Assembly (NCBI GenBank): GCA_002083435.1
Contig: LWDJ01000027.1
Location: forward strand, 34,633-98,632
From: Proteobacteria bacterium SG_bin6
Lineage (GTDB): Bacteria; Pseudomonadota; Alphaproteobacteria; Sphingomonadales; Sphingomonadaceae
DNA length: 64,000 bases
Direction: 5' to 3'
The position numbers and the translations under genes were made by a program. The notes beneath the pieces were generated by a model, which ran no database searches, was not told where the DNA came from, and worked only from the letters and a program-made list of their open reading frames with translations. Shown here piece after piece: positions 25,604 to 34,331 of the stretch. Each line of letters starts with the position of its first letter. Within the stretch, counting starts at the first letter, position 1.

Positions 25604-27619
25604 ATGTTGATGCGGTTTCGGCAGGGGATGATGCTCGCGTCGGCGGCGGCGCTGGTGGCGGGCGCGGCACTCGCGGCGCCGGTGGTCAAGCCGGTGATTG
25701 GCAGTTTCGGCTTCGATGAAAGCGGCATGGACCGCCAGGCCAAGCCCGGCGACGATTTCGACACGTTCGCGAACGGCGCTTGGGAACAGCGCACCGAAAT
25801 CCCCGCCGACAAGCCGAGCTTCGGCGCGTTCGACACGCTGCAGGATCTGTCGCAGCAGCGCACCCGCGGCCTGCTGGAAGCGGCGGGGCCGGGTAGCAAG
25901 ATCGGTGCTGCCTATGCCGCTTATCTCGACACCAAGGCGATCGACGCCAAGGGGCTGGCGCCGATCCAGCCCTGGCTCGCGCGGATCAAGGGCGTGAACG
26001 ACAAGGGCGGCTATGTCGCGCTGCTCGCCGAAGCCGGGCGCAACGGCGTGAACGGCCCGTTCGGCGGCGGCATCGGCCCCGATCAGAAGGACCCCAACGC
26101 CTATACGCTCCAGCTCGGCCAGTCGGGGCTGGGGATGCCCAACCGCGACTATTATCTGAGCAGCGATCCCAAGCTGGTTGAAACCAAGGCCAAATATCTT
26201 GGCCATGTCGAGCGGATGCTGACGCTCGCCGGCGAGCCCGATGCCGCCGCCCGCGCCAAGGCGATCGTCGATTTCGAAACCGCGATCGCCCAGGTGCATT
26301 GGGACAATATCCGCAGCCGCGACGCCGACCAGACCTATAACAAGATGCGCGTCGCCGATCTCCAGGCGATGGCGCCGGGGTTCGATTTCGTCCAGCTGTT
26401 CAAGGCCAATGGCTTCGCGACCGACACGCTCGTCGTGCGCCAGCCGAGCGCGGTCGCTGGCGAGGCGAAGCTGATCGCCGCCGCCCCGATCGACGTGCTG
26501 AAGGACCAGCTGCTCGTCCGCTCGCTCGAAGAGTTCGCCGACGTGCTGCCTAAGGCTTTCGACGCCGAGAATTTCGCCTTTTTCGGCACCGCCCTGCGCG
26601 GCACGCCGCAGCAATCGGATCGTTGGAAACGCGCGGTTAACTGGACTTCGGCGGCGGTGACCGACGAAGTCTCCAAAATCTACGTCGCCAAATATTTCCC
26701 GCCCGCGACCAAGGCGGCGATGGATGTGCTGGTGAAAAACATCATCGCGGCGATGGACAAGCGCATCGACAAGCTGGAATGGATGGAAGCCGGCACCAAG
26801 GCCAAGGCCCATGCCAAGCTCGCCGCCTTCACCCCGCGCATCGGCTATCCTACCAAATGGCGCGATTATTCGGCGCTGACGATCACCCCGGGGGACGCCT
26901 TCGGCAACAAGCTGCGTGCCAATCAATGGGCGTTCGAGTATAATCGCGGCAAGCTGGGCAGGCCCGTTTATCGCTGGGAGTGGGGCCTGGCGCCGATGAC
27001 GGTAAACGCCCAGGCCAACCCCACGCTGGTCGCGATCACTTTCCCCGCCGCGATCCTGCAGCCGCCCTTCTTCGATCCGAAGGCCGATCCGGCGGTGAAT
27101 TATGGCGCGATCGGCGCGGTGATCGGGCATGAAATGAGCCACCATTTCGACGATCAGGGATCGAAATATGACGGTACCGGCAAGCTCACCACCTGGTGGA
27201 GCCCGGCCGACGTCAGCGCGTTCAAGGCGCGCACCGCGAAGCTCGTCGCGCAATATGATGCTTATGAACCGCTGCCCGGCTTCCATGTAAAGGGCGGGCT
27301 GACGCTCGGCGAGAACACCGCCGACATCGCCGGGCTGAGCGCCGCGCTCGACGCATATCATGCCTCGCTCGGCGGCAAGAAAGCGCCGGTGATCGACGGC
27401 TTCACTGGTGATCAGCGCTTCTTCCTGGCCTATGCGCAGGTATGGCGCCGCAAGCACCGCGAGGGCGATCTGCGCAACCGGCTGCTCACCGATCCGCATG
27501 CACCCGCCGAACAGCGGGTGTGGACGGTGCGCAACATGGACGCCTGGTATCAGGCGTTTGGGGCCCAGTCGGGCGAAAAGCTCTATCTGGCGCCCGAGGC
27601 GCGGGTACGCATCTGGTAA
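25604..27619 (+). CDS. M13-family (neprilysin-like) metallopeptidase, copy 2
   Basis: Tandem paralogue of the preceding gene, 671 residues, same domain order and many identical blocks (GSFGFDESGMDRQAKPGD, HFDDQG, ENTADIAGLSAALDAYH). Zinc ligands are in HEMSHHFDDQG (His509) and Glu570 in GENTADIAG, so it should be active. An N-terminal signal peptide (MLASAAALVAGAALAAP) exports it. An AAGGGAAGGGG stretch sits before two close ATGs (25604 and 25610); either could be used. The differences from copy 1 are spread along the length, so the duplication is old. Confidence 0.92.
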   Translation: MLMRFRQGMMLASAAALVAGAALAAPVVKPVIGSFGFDESGMDRQAKPGDDFDTFANGAWEQRTEIPADKPSFGAFDTLQDLSQQRTRGLLEAAGPGSKIGAAYAAYLDTKAIDAKGLAPIQPWLARIKGVNDKGGYVALLAEAGRNGVNGPFGGGIGPDQKDPNAYTLQLGQSGLGMPNRDYYLSSDPKLVETKAKYLGHVERMLTLAGEPDAAARAKAIVDFETAIAQVHWDNIRSRDADQTYNKMRVADLQAMAPGFDFVQLFKANGFATDTLVVRQPSAVAGEAKLIAAAPIDVLKDQLLVRSLEEFADVLPKAFDAENFAFFGTALRGTPQQSDRWKRAVNWTSAAVTDEVSKIYVAKYFPPATKAAMDVLVKNIIAAMDKRIDKLEWMEAGTKAKAHAKLAAFTPRIGYPTKWRDYSALTITPGDAFGNKLRANQWAFEYNRGKLGRPVYRWEWGLAPMTVNAQANPTLVAITFPAAILQPPFFDPKADPAVNYGAIGAVIGHEMSHHFDDQGSKYDGTGKLTTWWSPADVSAFKARTAKLVAQYDAYEPLPGFHVKGGLTLGENTADIAGLSAALDAYHASLGGKKAPVIDGFTGDQRFFLAYAQVWRRKHREGDLRNRLLTDPHAPAEQRVWTVRNMDAWYQAFGAQSGEKLYLAPEARVRIW

Positions 27620-27656
27620 GCCTTGACGGCGGCGACGGCTAGGCCAAGACGCGCTG

Positions 27657-30020
27657 ATGCCCAGCCTCGCCGCCACCTCGTCGCTCCGTACCCCCGCGTT
27701 GATCGCGCTGCTCGCAGGCCTGGGCGCGGGCGGGCTGATCCTGTGGGCGGCGAGTGATTGGCGGATCGCCGCAGGGTTCGCCGCGAGCGCCTTGGTCGGA
27801 TTAGGCTTGATCGCGGCAACGCGCTGGTTCGTGCCCCAGCCGGAGGTGGCTGCGCCCGCGATCGATTGGTCGCTCGCCCGCGCGCTCGCCGACGTCGCGA
27901 GCGAGGCGGTCGCGGTGACCGACCATGGCGGTCGGCTCGTCTGCGCCAACGAGGCTTATCGGGCGCTGTTCCCCGAACTGCCGACACCACCCAATCTTCC
28001 GCTGGGGGAAAGCCTGATCGCCACGCTCGCGGACGTCGGGCGGGCCGCTTGGCGTGACGGGCTCGGGACGGCCAAGCTTGCACTGCCCGAGGGCGAGGCG
28101 CAGCTGCGGGTCGCCCGGATTGGCGGCAGCGACGAACTGCTGATCTGGCGCCTCGCGCTGCGTGAACGGCAAGATTTGGCGCAACAGGCCGAGGCGCTGA
28201 TCACCGGCCCCGCTGGCGCGCGGTTGGGCGGTGCCGGCCTGATGGTCGCGCTTTTGTCGCCTGAGGGGCGGGTGCGCGCGGCGAACCAAGTGCTGGGGCT
28301 ACGCGCGCTGGGCGAGGGTGGCTCGCTTGCCGGACGCGATCTCGCCCAGTGCCTCGCAACCGATAACGAGGGCTTGTTGCGGTTTGCGCGCGAAGGGGTA
28401 AGCGGCACGCCGCTTCGGCTTATCCAGCTGCCATTCCTGGAGGGTGACCGCGCGCCTCTGCTGATCGCCCTGCTCGATGAGGAAGCACCGCTTGCCGCCA
28501 CGGGAGGCACCGCCGCGATCCAGGCGCTGATAACTTTGCTCCCCTTCGGGATCGCGTTGGTCGACCGCGAGGGGCGCTTCGTCGAAATGAACGCCGCCTT
28601 CCGTCGCGCGGCGATGGTCGATGCCGCTGCGCCGCCGCTCTATCCCGGCGATCTCGTCGTGCGCGAGGACAAGGCGGCGCTCGCCGATGGTGTCCGTCGC
28701 TTCGCCAATGGCGCGAGCCACGCGACCGACATTGCGGTCCGGCTTCGCGCACGGCCCGACGATGCGGTGTCGCTCACGATCGCCGGCGCGCGCGGATTGG
28801 GCGAGGCGGCGGTGCTGATCGCGCTGAAAGACAATGGCGAGGAAGGCCGGCTGAAGCGGGAAGTGGCGCAGGCGACCAAGATGCAGGCGGTCGGCCAACT
28901 CGCCGGCGGCGTCGCCCACGATTTCAACAACATCCTCACCGCGATCATTGGCCATTGCGACCTGATGCTGATGCGCCACGCGCCAGGCGACAGCGATTAT
29001 GACGATATCCAGCAGATTCGCGCTAACTCGAATCGCGCGGCGAGCCTGACGCGGCAATTGCTCGCCTTCTCGCGCCAGCAGACGCTTCGCCCGCAAGTGC
29101 TGCAGTTGCCTGATGTAATCTCGGAAGTCTCCGCGCTGCTCAAGCGATTGCTGGGGGAGACGGTGCGGCTGGAAGTGACCCATGGCCGCGCGCTAGGCGC
29201 GGTGCGCGCCGATCCGGGGCAACTCGAGCAAGTTGTGATGAACCTGGCCGTGAACGCCCGCGACGCGATCCTCGCCAAGCCACCGCGCGGGGGAGGGGTG
29301 TTGCGGATCGAAACTTTCGCCGTTTCCGCCCAGGAAGTGCGCAAAATGGGCGCCGATTTTATGGCACCGGGAGACTATACCGCGCTTGCGATCAGCGATA
29401 ATGGCGCCGGTATCCCGGCCGAGGTGCTGCCGAAAATCTTCGAGCCCTTCTTCACCACCAAGGAAGTCGGCAAGGGCACCGGACTTGGCCTGTCGACCGT
29501 CTATGGCATCGTCAAGCAATCGGGCGGCTATATCTTCGCTGAATCGACGCAAGGTGAGGGCGCGCGCTTCACCATCTATCTGCCCGTCCATCGCGCCGAG
29601 GCGGCTGCCAAGGCGGCGAAACGGCCGCCCGCCACCAAACCCGCCGAGCTTTGGGGCAGCGGCACGATCGTGCTGGTGGAAGACGAGGACATGGTCCGCG
29701 CGGTCGCCGAGCGCGCGCTCACGCGACAGGGCTATAAGGTGCTCACCGCCGAACATGGCGAGGCCGCGCTCGATCTGCTCGGGCGGATCGACAAGCCAGA
29801 TCTGCTCGTCTCCGACGTGGTGATGCCGACGATGGACGGCCCGACGCTCGTCCGCACGGCACGAGAGCGTTACCCCGATCTGCCGATCTTGTTCATGTCC
29901 GGCTATGCCGAGGAACAATTACGCAAGTCGATCGATCTGGCGAACGTCGCCTTTTTGCCCAAGCCGTTTTCGGTTCAGCAATTGGCGGAAGCGGTGCGGG
30001 GTGCCTTGGCGCCACGTTGA
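27657..30020 (+). CDS. cckA: Hybrid histidine kinase CckA
   Basis: Cell-cycle hybrid kinase that in Caulobacter drives ChpT-CtrA phosphorelay. The 787 residues contain two N-terminal membrane helices (about 14-32 and 37-56), two PAS-like segments, a HisKA domain with His421 in AGGVAHDFNNILTAI, and a HATPase with NLAVNARDAI, DNGAGIP and GKGTGLGLSTVYGIVKQSGG. The receiver domain has Asp720 in LLVSDVVMP and Lys in FLPKPFS. The H-box and receiver fit CckA closely; chpT and ctrA are not in this window. A single-domain receiver gene follows. Confidence 0.85.
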   Translation: MPSLAATSSLRTPALIALLAGLGAGGLILWAASDWRIAAGFAASALVGLGLIAATRWFVPQPEVAAPAIDWSLARALADVASEAVAVTDHGGRLVCANEAYRALFPELPTPPNLPLGESLIATLADVGRAAWRDGLGTAKLALPEGEAQLRVARIGGSDELLIWRLALRERQDLAQQAEALITGPAGARLGGAGLMVALLSPEGRVRAANQVLGLRALGEGGSLAGRDLAQCLATDNEGLLRFAREGVSGTPLRLIQLPFLEGDRAPLLIALLDEEAPLAATGGTAAIQALITLLPFGIALVDREGRFVEMNAAFRRAAMVDAAAPPLYPGDLVVREDKAALADGVRRFANGASHATDIAVRLRARPDDAVSLTIAGARGLGEAAVLIALKDNGEEGRLKREVAQATKMQAVGQLAGGVAHDFNNILTAIIGHCDLMLMRHAPGDSDYDDIQQIRANSNRAASLTRQLLAFSRQQTLRPQVLQLPDVISEVSALLKRLLGETVRLEVTHGRALGAVRADPGQLEQVVMNLAVNARDAILAKPPRGGGVLRIETFAVSAQEVRKMGADFMAPGDYTALAISDNGAGIPAEVLPKIFEPFFTTKEVGKGTGLGLSTVYGIVKQSGGYIFAESTQGEGARFTIYLPVHRAEAAAKAAKRPPATKPAELWGSGTIVLVEDEDMVRAVAERALTRQGYKVLTAEHGEAALDLLGRIDKPDLLVSDVVMPTMDGPTLVRTARERYPDLPILFMSGYAEEQLRKSIDLANVAFLPKPFSVQQLAEAVRGALAPR

Positions 30021-30039
30021 GCAGGCGTTAGGGAGGCAT

Positions 30040-30390
30040 ATGGCCGTACAGAAGATCCTCGTCGTCGAAGACGAGCCGTTGATCGCGATGATGATCGAGG
30101 ATTTTCTCGACATGCTCGGCAAATCGCACGCGGGCACGGCGGATAACGTGTCCGAGGCGCTGGCGATGGTCGACGCGGGCGGCATCGACGCGGCGATTCT
30201 TGACCTGAACCTGCGGGGAGGCGAGACCAGTTGGCCGGTCGCCGAGCGGCTGGCACAGGCCGGTGTGCCGTTTATCTTCGCGAGCGGCGGCCTTGGGGAA
30301 AGCGTTGATCCACCTTTCAACGATCGACCCGTGCTGCCCAAGCCCTTCACCATCGACGCAGTCGCCAAGGCGCTCGACGGACTGGGCTGA
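30040..30390 (+). CDS. Single-domain response regulator
   Basis: Stand-alone receiver of 116 residues with no output domain. The phosphoacceptor is Asp55 (AILDLNL), with the acidic pair in VVEDEP (residues 8-13) and Lys in PVLPKPF. It begins 19 bp after the cckA stop, so it probably shares that transcript. GGGAGG is only 3 nt from ATG 30040, an unusually tight spacing. Such proteins can act as phosphate shuttles or sinks; its partner kinase is not shown by sequence, although CckA is the obvious candidate. Confidence 0.85.
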   Translation: MAVQKILVVEDEPLIAMMIEDFLDMLGKSHAGTADNVSEALAMVDAGGIDAAILDLNLRGGETSWPVAERLAQAGVPFIFASGGLGESVDPPFNDRPVLPKPFTIDAVAKALDGLG

Positions 30391-30468
30391 GCCGCACGCG
30401 CGCCAGGCGCCCGCAACCGGCGCGGCATCGGTCCGTTATAGGCGCTCCCAGCCTCGAGGAGCGCGACA

Positions 30469-31461
30469 ATGACCGACACCCCCTCCCGCCGCAACGTGAT
30501 GATCGGCTCCGCGATTGGCACGGCCGCCGCGCTTGCATCCCCGTCGCTCGGCGAAGCGCGCGCAACCCGCGACGTCGCAGACCCGCCGCGCGATCCGCGC
30601 GGGCTCTATCCCAAGCCGCCGTTCAAGCGCCAGGAACAGCGCTGGCCGGGGCTCGCCAGCAAGATGGAGCCGCGCCCTGACCATGGCGAACAGAGCTATC
30701 GCGGCGGCAGCCGGCTTAGCGGACGGCGCGCATTGATCACTGGCGGCGATTCGGGGATGGGTGCGGCCGCCGCAATCGCTTATGCGCGCGAGGGCGCCGA
30801 TGTCGCGATCAACTTCCTGCCCGACGAACAGCCCGACGCCGATCTGGTGCTGCGCGAAATCCGCGCGGCGGGCCGCAAGGGCGTCGCGCTGCCGGGCGAT
30901 TTGCGTGACGAGGGCTTTTGTCGGAGTCTCATCGAAGACGCCGTCAAACAACTGGGCGGGCTCGACATTCTGGTGTCGAACGCCGCGCGTCAACAGGCGC
31001 ACCCCTCGATCATGGACATCAGCAGCGAGAATTTCGACTGGACGATGAAGACCAACATCTATGCGCCCTTCTGGCTGATCAAGGCGGCGCTCCCGCATCT
31101 GGAGCCGGGCGCGGTGATCATCGGCACTACCTCCGAACAGGCGCAGGATCCCTCGGCGGATTTGTACGACTATGCGATGACCAAGGCGGCGACGACGAGC
31201 TATATCCGTAGCCTCGCCAAGCAGCTGGCCGAGCGCGGCATTCGGGTGAACGGGGTCGCGCCGGGGCCGATCTGGACGCCGCTCCAGGTGTCGGGCGGGG
31301 CGTCGATGGAAAAGCTGGAGAAATTCGGCGGACAGACCCCGCTGGGCCGTCCCGGCCAGCCGGGCGAACTGGCCGGCATCTACGTCGCGCTCGCCGAGCC
31401 GGGGAACAGCTATGCGACCGGCCAGGTCTATGGCGCGATGGGCGGGGGCGGCCAGCCCTGA
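30469..31461 (+). CDS. SDR-family oxidoreductase with Tat signal
   Basis: NAD(P)-dependent short-chain dehydrogenase of 330 residues. The N-terminus has a twin-arginine signal (SRRNVMIGSAIGTAAAL), rare for an SDR. A linker with PPFKRQEQRWPGL leads to the Rossmann domain: TGGDSGMG (cofactor glycine motif), SNAARQ, catalytic Ser in GTTSEQ and YDYAMTK (Tyr and Lys). The layout is like YghA/GsiB-type SDRs. If truly exported through Tat it must fold and bind cofactor before crossing; substrate unknown. Confidence 0.85.
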   Translation: MTDTPSRRNVMIGSAIGTAAALASPSLGEARATRDVADPPRDPRGLYPKPPFKRQEQRWPGLASKMEPRPDHGEQSYRGGSRLSGRRALITGGDSGMGAAAAIAYAREGADVAINFLPDEQPDADLVLREIRAAGRKGVALPGDLRDEGFCRSLIEDAVKQLGGLDILVSNAARQQAHPSIMDISSENFDWTMKTNIYAPFWLIKAALPHLEPGAVIIGTTSEQAQDPSADLYDYAMTKAATTSYIRSLAKQLAERGIRVNGVAPGPIWTPLQVSGGASMEKLEKFGGQTPLGRPGQPGELAGIYVALAEPGNSYATGQVYGAMGGGGQP

Positions 31462-31471
31462 TTGCCTTCAT

Positions 31472-31486
31472 GTTCCCCTCTTGTTC
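31472..31486 (+). promoter_or_regulatory. LexA-binding SOS box of recA
   Basis: GTTC-N7-GTTC (31472-31475 and 31483-31486), an exact match to the alphaproteobacterial LexA operator. Its second half-site overlaps a possible -35 element, TTGTTC at 31481-31486, with TACATC at 31504-31509 as -10 after 17 nt. Bound LexA would therefore block RNA polymerase directly. recA begins at 31556. Confidence 0.8.
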
Positions 31487-31555
31487 GATGAGAACATTTG
31501 TTGTACATCGCCTACTTGAACGCCCGGCCCCGCCGGGCTAGCGAGGAGCCTGGCG

Positions 31556-32644
<1,089 letters not shown>

Positions 32645-32652
32645 GTTGTGGC

Positions 32653-32681
32653 GCCGCCATCGTCCGCGCGGTGATGGCGGC
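32653..32681 (+). terminator. Hairpin after recA
   Basis: Perfect 9-bp stem GCCGCCATC/GATGGCGGC with an 11-nt loop, 8 nt after the recA stop codon. No T-run follows, so it could act with Rho or only protect the 3' end. Confidence 0.5.
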
Positions 32682-32738
32682 TCTCGACACCCCGGGCGCC
32701 CCGGTTAAGGTGAGGGCAGATTTGCGCCAGGGGGTATC

Positions 32739-33362
32739 ATGATCACCGTCCATCACCTCAATAATTCGCGCTCGCAGCGGGTGCTTTGGCTGCTCGAGGA
32801 ACTCGATTTACCTTACGAAATCCGCTTCTATCAGCGCGATAGCAAGACGATGCTTGCGCCGCCGACGCTGTCGGCGGTGCATCCTCTGGGCAAGTCGCCG
32901 GTGATCGAGGATGAGGGCTGCGTCGTCGCCGAGACGGGGGCGATCATTGAATATCTCACCGAAAAGGCCGATGGCCGGCTGGGCGCGCCAGCGCATCGTG
33001 GCGACGCGCTGCGCTATCGTTATTTCCTGCATTATGCCGAGGGCTCGGTCATGCCGCCGCTGTTGGTGAAGCTGGTGCTGGGGCGCGTGCCGCTGTTCGG
33101 CAAATCGGCGCAGAAGCGCATCCAGCCGATGATCGACCGCCACCTCGATTATATCGAATCTGAACTCGCCGGCCGGCCATGGTTCGCGGGCGACGCTTTC
33201 ACCGCCGCGGATGTGATGATGAGCTTTCCCCTGGAGGCTGCGCGCGGCCGCGCCGGGCTCGACGCCAGCCGCCCGGCGACAATCGCCTGGCTCGACAAGA
33301 TCCACGCTCGCCCGGCTTATCAGGCCGCGCTCAGCAAGGGGGGAACCTATGCTTATGCATGA
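32739..33362 (+). CDS. Glutathione S-transferase family protein
   Basis: Cytosolic GST of 207 residues: thioredoxin-like N-domain (ITVHHLNNSRSQRVLWLLEE, KSPVIEDEG, ETGAIIEYL) and an all-helical C-domain (FAGDAFTAADVMMSFPLEAA). The Ser/Asn-rich start (NNSRSQR) places Ser11 or Asn8 where GSTs of beta- or theta-like type hold the glutathione thiol. The substrate is not evident. ATG 32739 lies in GGTATCATG without a strong Shine-Dalgarno. Confidence 0.88.
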   Translation: MITVHHLNNSRSQRVLWLLEELDLPYEIRFYQRDSKTMLAPPTLSAVHPLGKSPVIEDEGCVVAETGAIIEYLTEKADGRLGAPAHRGDALRYRYFLHYAEGSVMPPLLVKLVLGRVPLFGKSAQKRIQPMIDRHLDYIESELAGRPWFAGDAFTAADVMMSFPLEAARGRAGLDASRPATIAWLDKIHARPAYQAALSKGGTYAYA

Positions 33363-33669
33363 ACCGGATTGATGGGAGCAGCGGAGCCTGACGTTAAAAG
33401 CGCAGTCCTGATGGGTGAGCGAAGTTCGTCGATCGTCATTCCTTGGCGGCAGCGCAATGAGGCGTCTCATGGGCGACGAGGGCGGAAAGTAGCGGCGCGC
33501 GCCCGATCAGCTGACAGTCGGCGCCAGTTTCGCGCGCGACGCAACCGACATTATGACCGGGACGAACGGTTAAACTGCCCCCCACGCCGCGACTGCCCGC
33601 CGATCAATCGGAAAGTCTGTCTCCGATCAACGCGGCCAGGCGGCGCGTTCCGGTCCGGCGGCACGCGAC
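33363..33669. other. Gene-poor interval between GST and MaoC genes
   Basis: About 307 bp between two convergent genes. Short open frames here are Arg-rich and lack neighbour-like codon use, so I call none. It holds a small inverted repeat, TCGGA/TCCGA around 33610-33632 within two copies of GATCAA, but no convincing terminator or RNA gene. Confidence 0.4.
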
Positions 33670-34122
33670 TCACCCCGCCCGCTTCAGCAATAACGCGGTG
33701 CGCAAACATTCGCACACCCGCTCGTCGTGCTGGTTGAGCATTTGGTGGCGCCAAGTGACCAGCCCGGCATTGGGGCGCGACTTGCTCTCGCGTAGCTCGG
33801 TGACTTCGCTTGTCGCGTGCAGTGTATCGCCGATGAAGACGGGCTTGGGCATCACCAGCTTGTCGTAACCCAGATTGGCGACGAGCGTGCCCATCGTCGT
33901 TTCGGCGACGGTGATGCCCACCATCAGGCTGAAGGTGAAGGTGCCGTTGACGAGGATGCGGCCGAACTCGCTCGCCTTTGCCGCCTCGGCGTCCAGATGG
34001 AGCGGCTGGGGGTTGTGCGTCATCGTCGACCAGAGGAGGTTGTCGGTCTCCGTTACCGTGCGGCGCAAAGGGTGCTCGATTGTCTCGCCGAGCTGCCATT
34101 CGTCGAAATATTTGCCGGGCAT
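33670..34122 (-). CDS. MaoC-family dehydratase
   Basis: Hotdog-fold hydratase of 150 residues acting on acyl-CoA esters. The hydratase-2 motif is present as THNPQPLHLDAEAA (about residues 35-48), followed by GRILVNGTFTFSLMVGI and a product-side IGDTLHATSEV. It lies downstream of mccA on the same strand, separated by a 209-bp hairpin cluster, so it may belong to the branched-chain acyl-CoA pathway. It is not the expected methylglutaconyl-CoA hydratase, which is a crotonase; substrate unknown. Confidence 0.85.
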   Translation of the reverse strand: MPGKYFDEWQLGETIEHPLRRTVTETDNLLWSTMTHNPQPLHLDAEAAKASEFGRILVNGTFTFSLMVGITVAETTMGTLVANLGYDKLVMPKPVFIGDTLHATSEVTELRESKSRPNAGLVTWRHQMLNQHDERVCECLRTALLLKRAG

Positions 34123-34137
34123 CGGGTCCTCATCCTA

Positions 34138-34331
34138 CCCTCGCCCCTCGCAGAGGGGAGAGGGATACAAAGGCTTGGCAGCTTGCTGCCAAGCCGAAGT
34201 TGGGTGAGGGGTGGAAGCGACCGCGAAAGCGGTCGCGCGGTCGCCCGGGCGACCGCTTCCCCTCATCCAAGCGCCGCTAGGCGGCTCGCGCCGCCAAGCT
34301 CTGCTATCCTTCTCCCGCAGGCGGGAGAAGG
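34138..34331. repeat. Cluster of six perfect hairpins (REP/BIME-like element)
   Basis: Six stem-loops in 194 bp between mccA and the MaoC gene: 34144-34158 (CCCCTC/GAGGGG), 34172-34195 (10 bp, CTTG loop), 34217-34236 (8 bp, GAAA tetraloop), 34237-34256 (9 bp, 2-nt loop), 34280-34295 (6 bp, TCGC loop) and 34308-34331 (11 bp, 2-nt loop). The middle hairpins are enclosed by outer arms GGTGAGGGG...CCCCTCATCC. The last stem abuts the mccA stop and could terminate it. The composite layout resembles mobile palindromic elements rather than a plain terminator. Confidence 0.65.

Noticed and set aside
23260..27949. Long minus-strand frames (879 and 823 codons) opposite the two M13 peptidases
   Set aside because: Antisense shadows of two genes with complete catalytic motifs; Arg/Gly/His-rich translation without motifs.
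33369..33737. Plus-strand frame of 122 codons between the GST and MaoC genes
   Set aside because: Arg-rich and low complexity, runs into the convergent MaoC gene, no clear ribosome-binding site.
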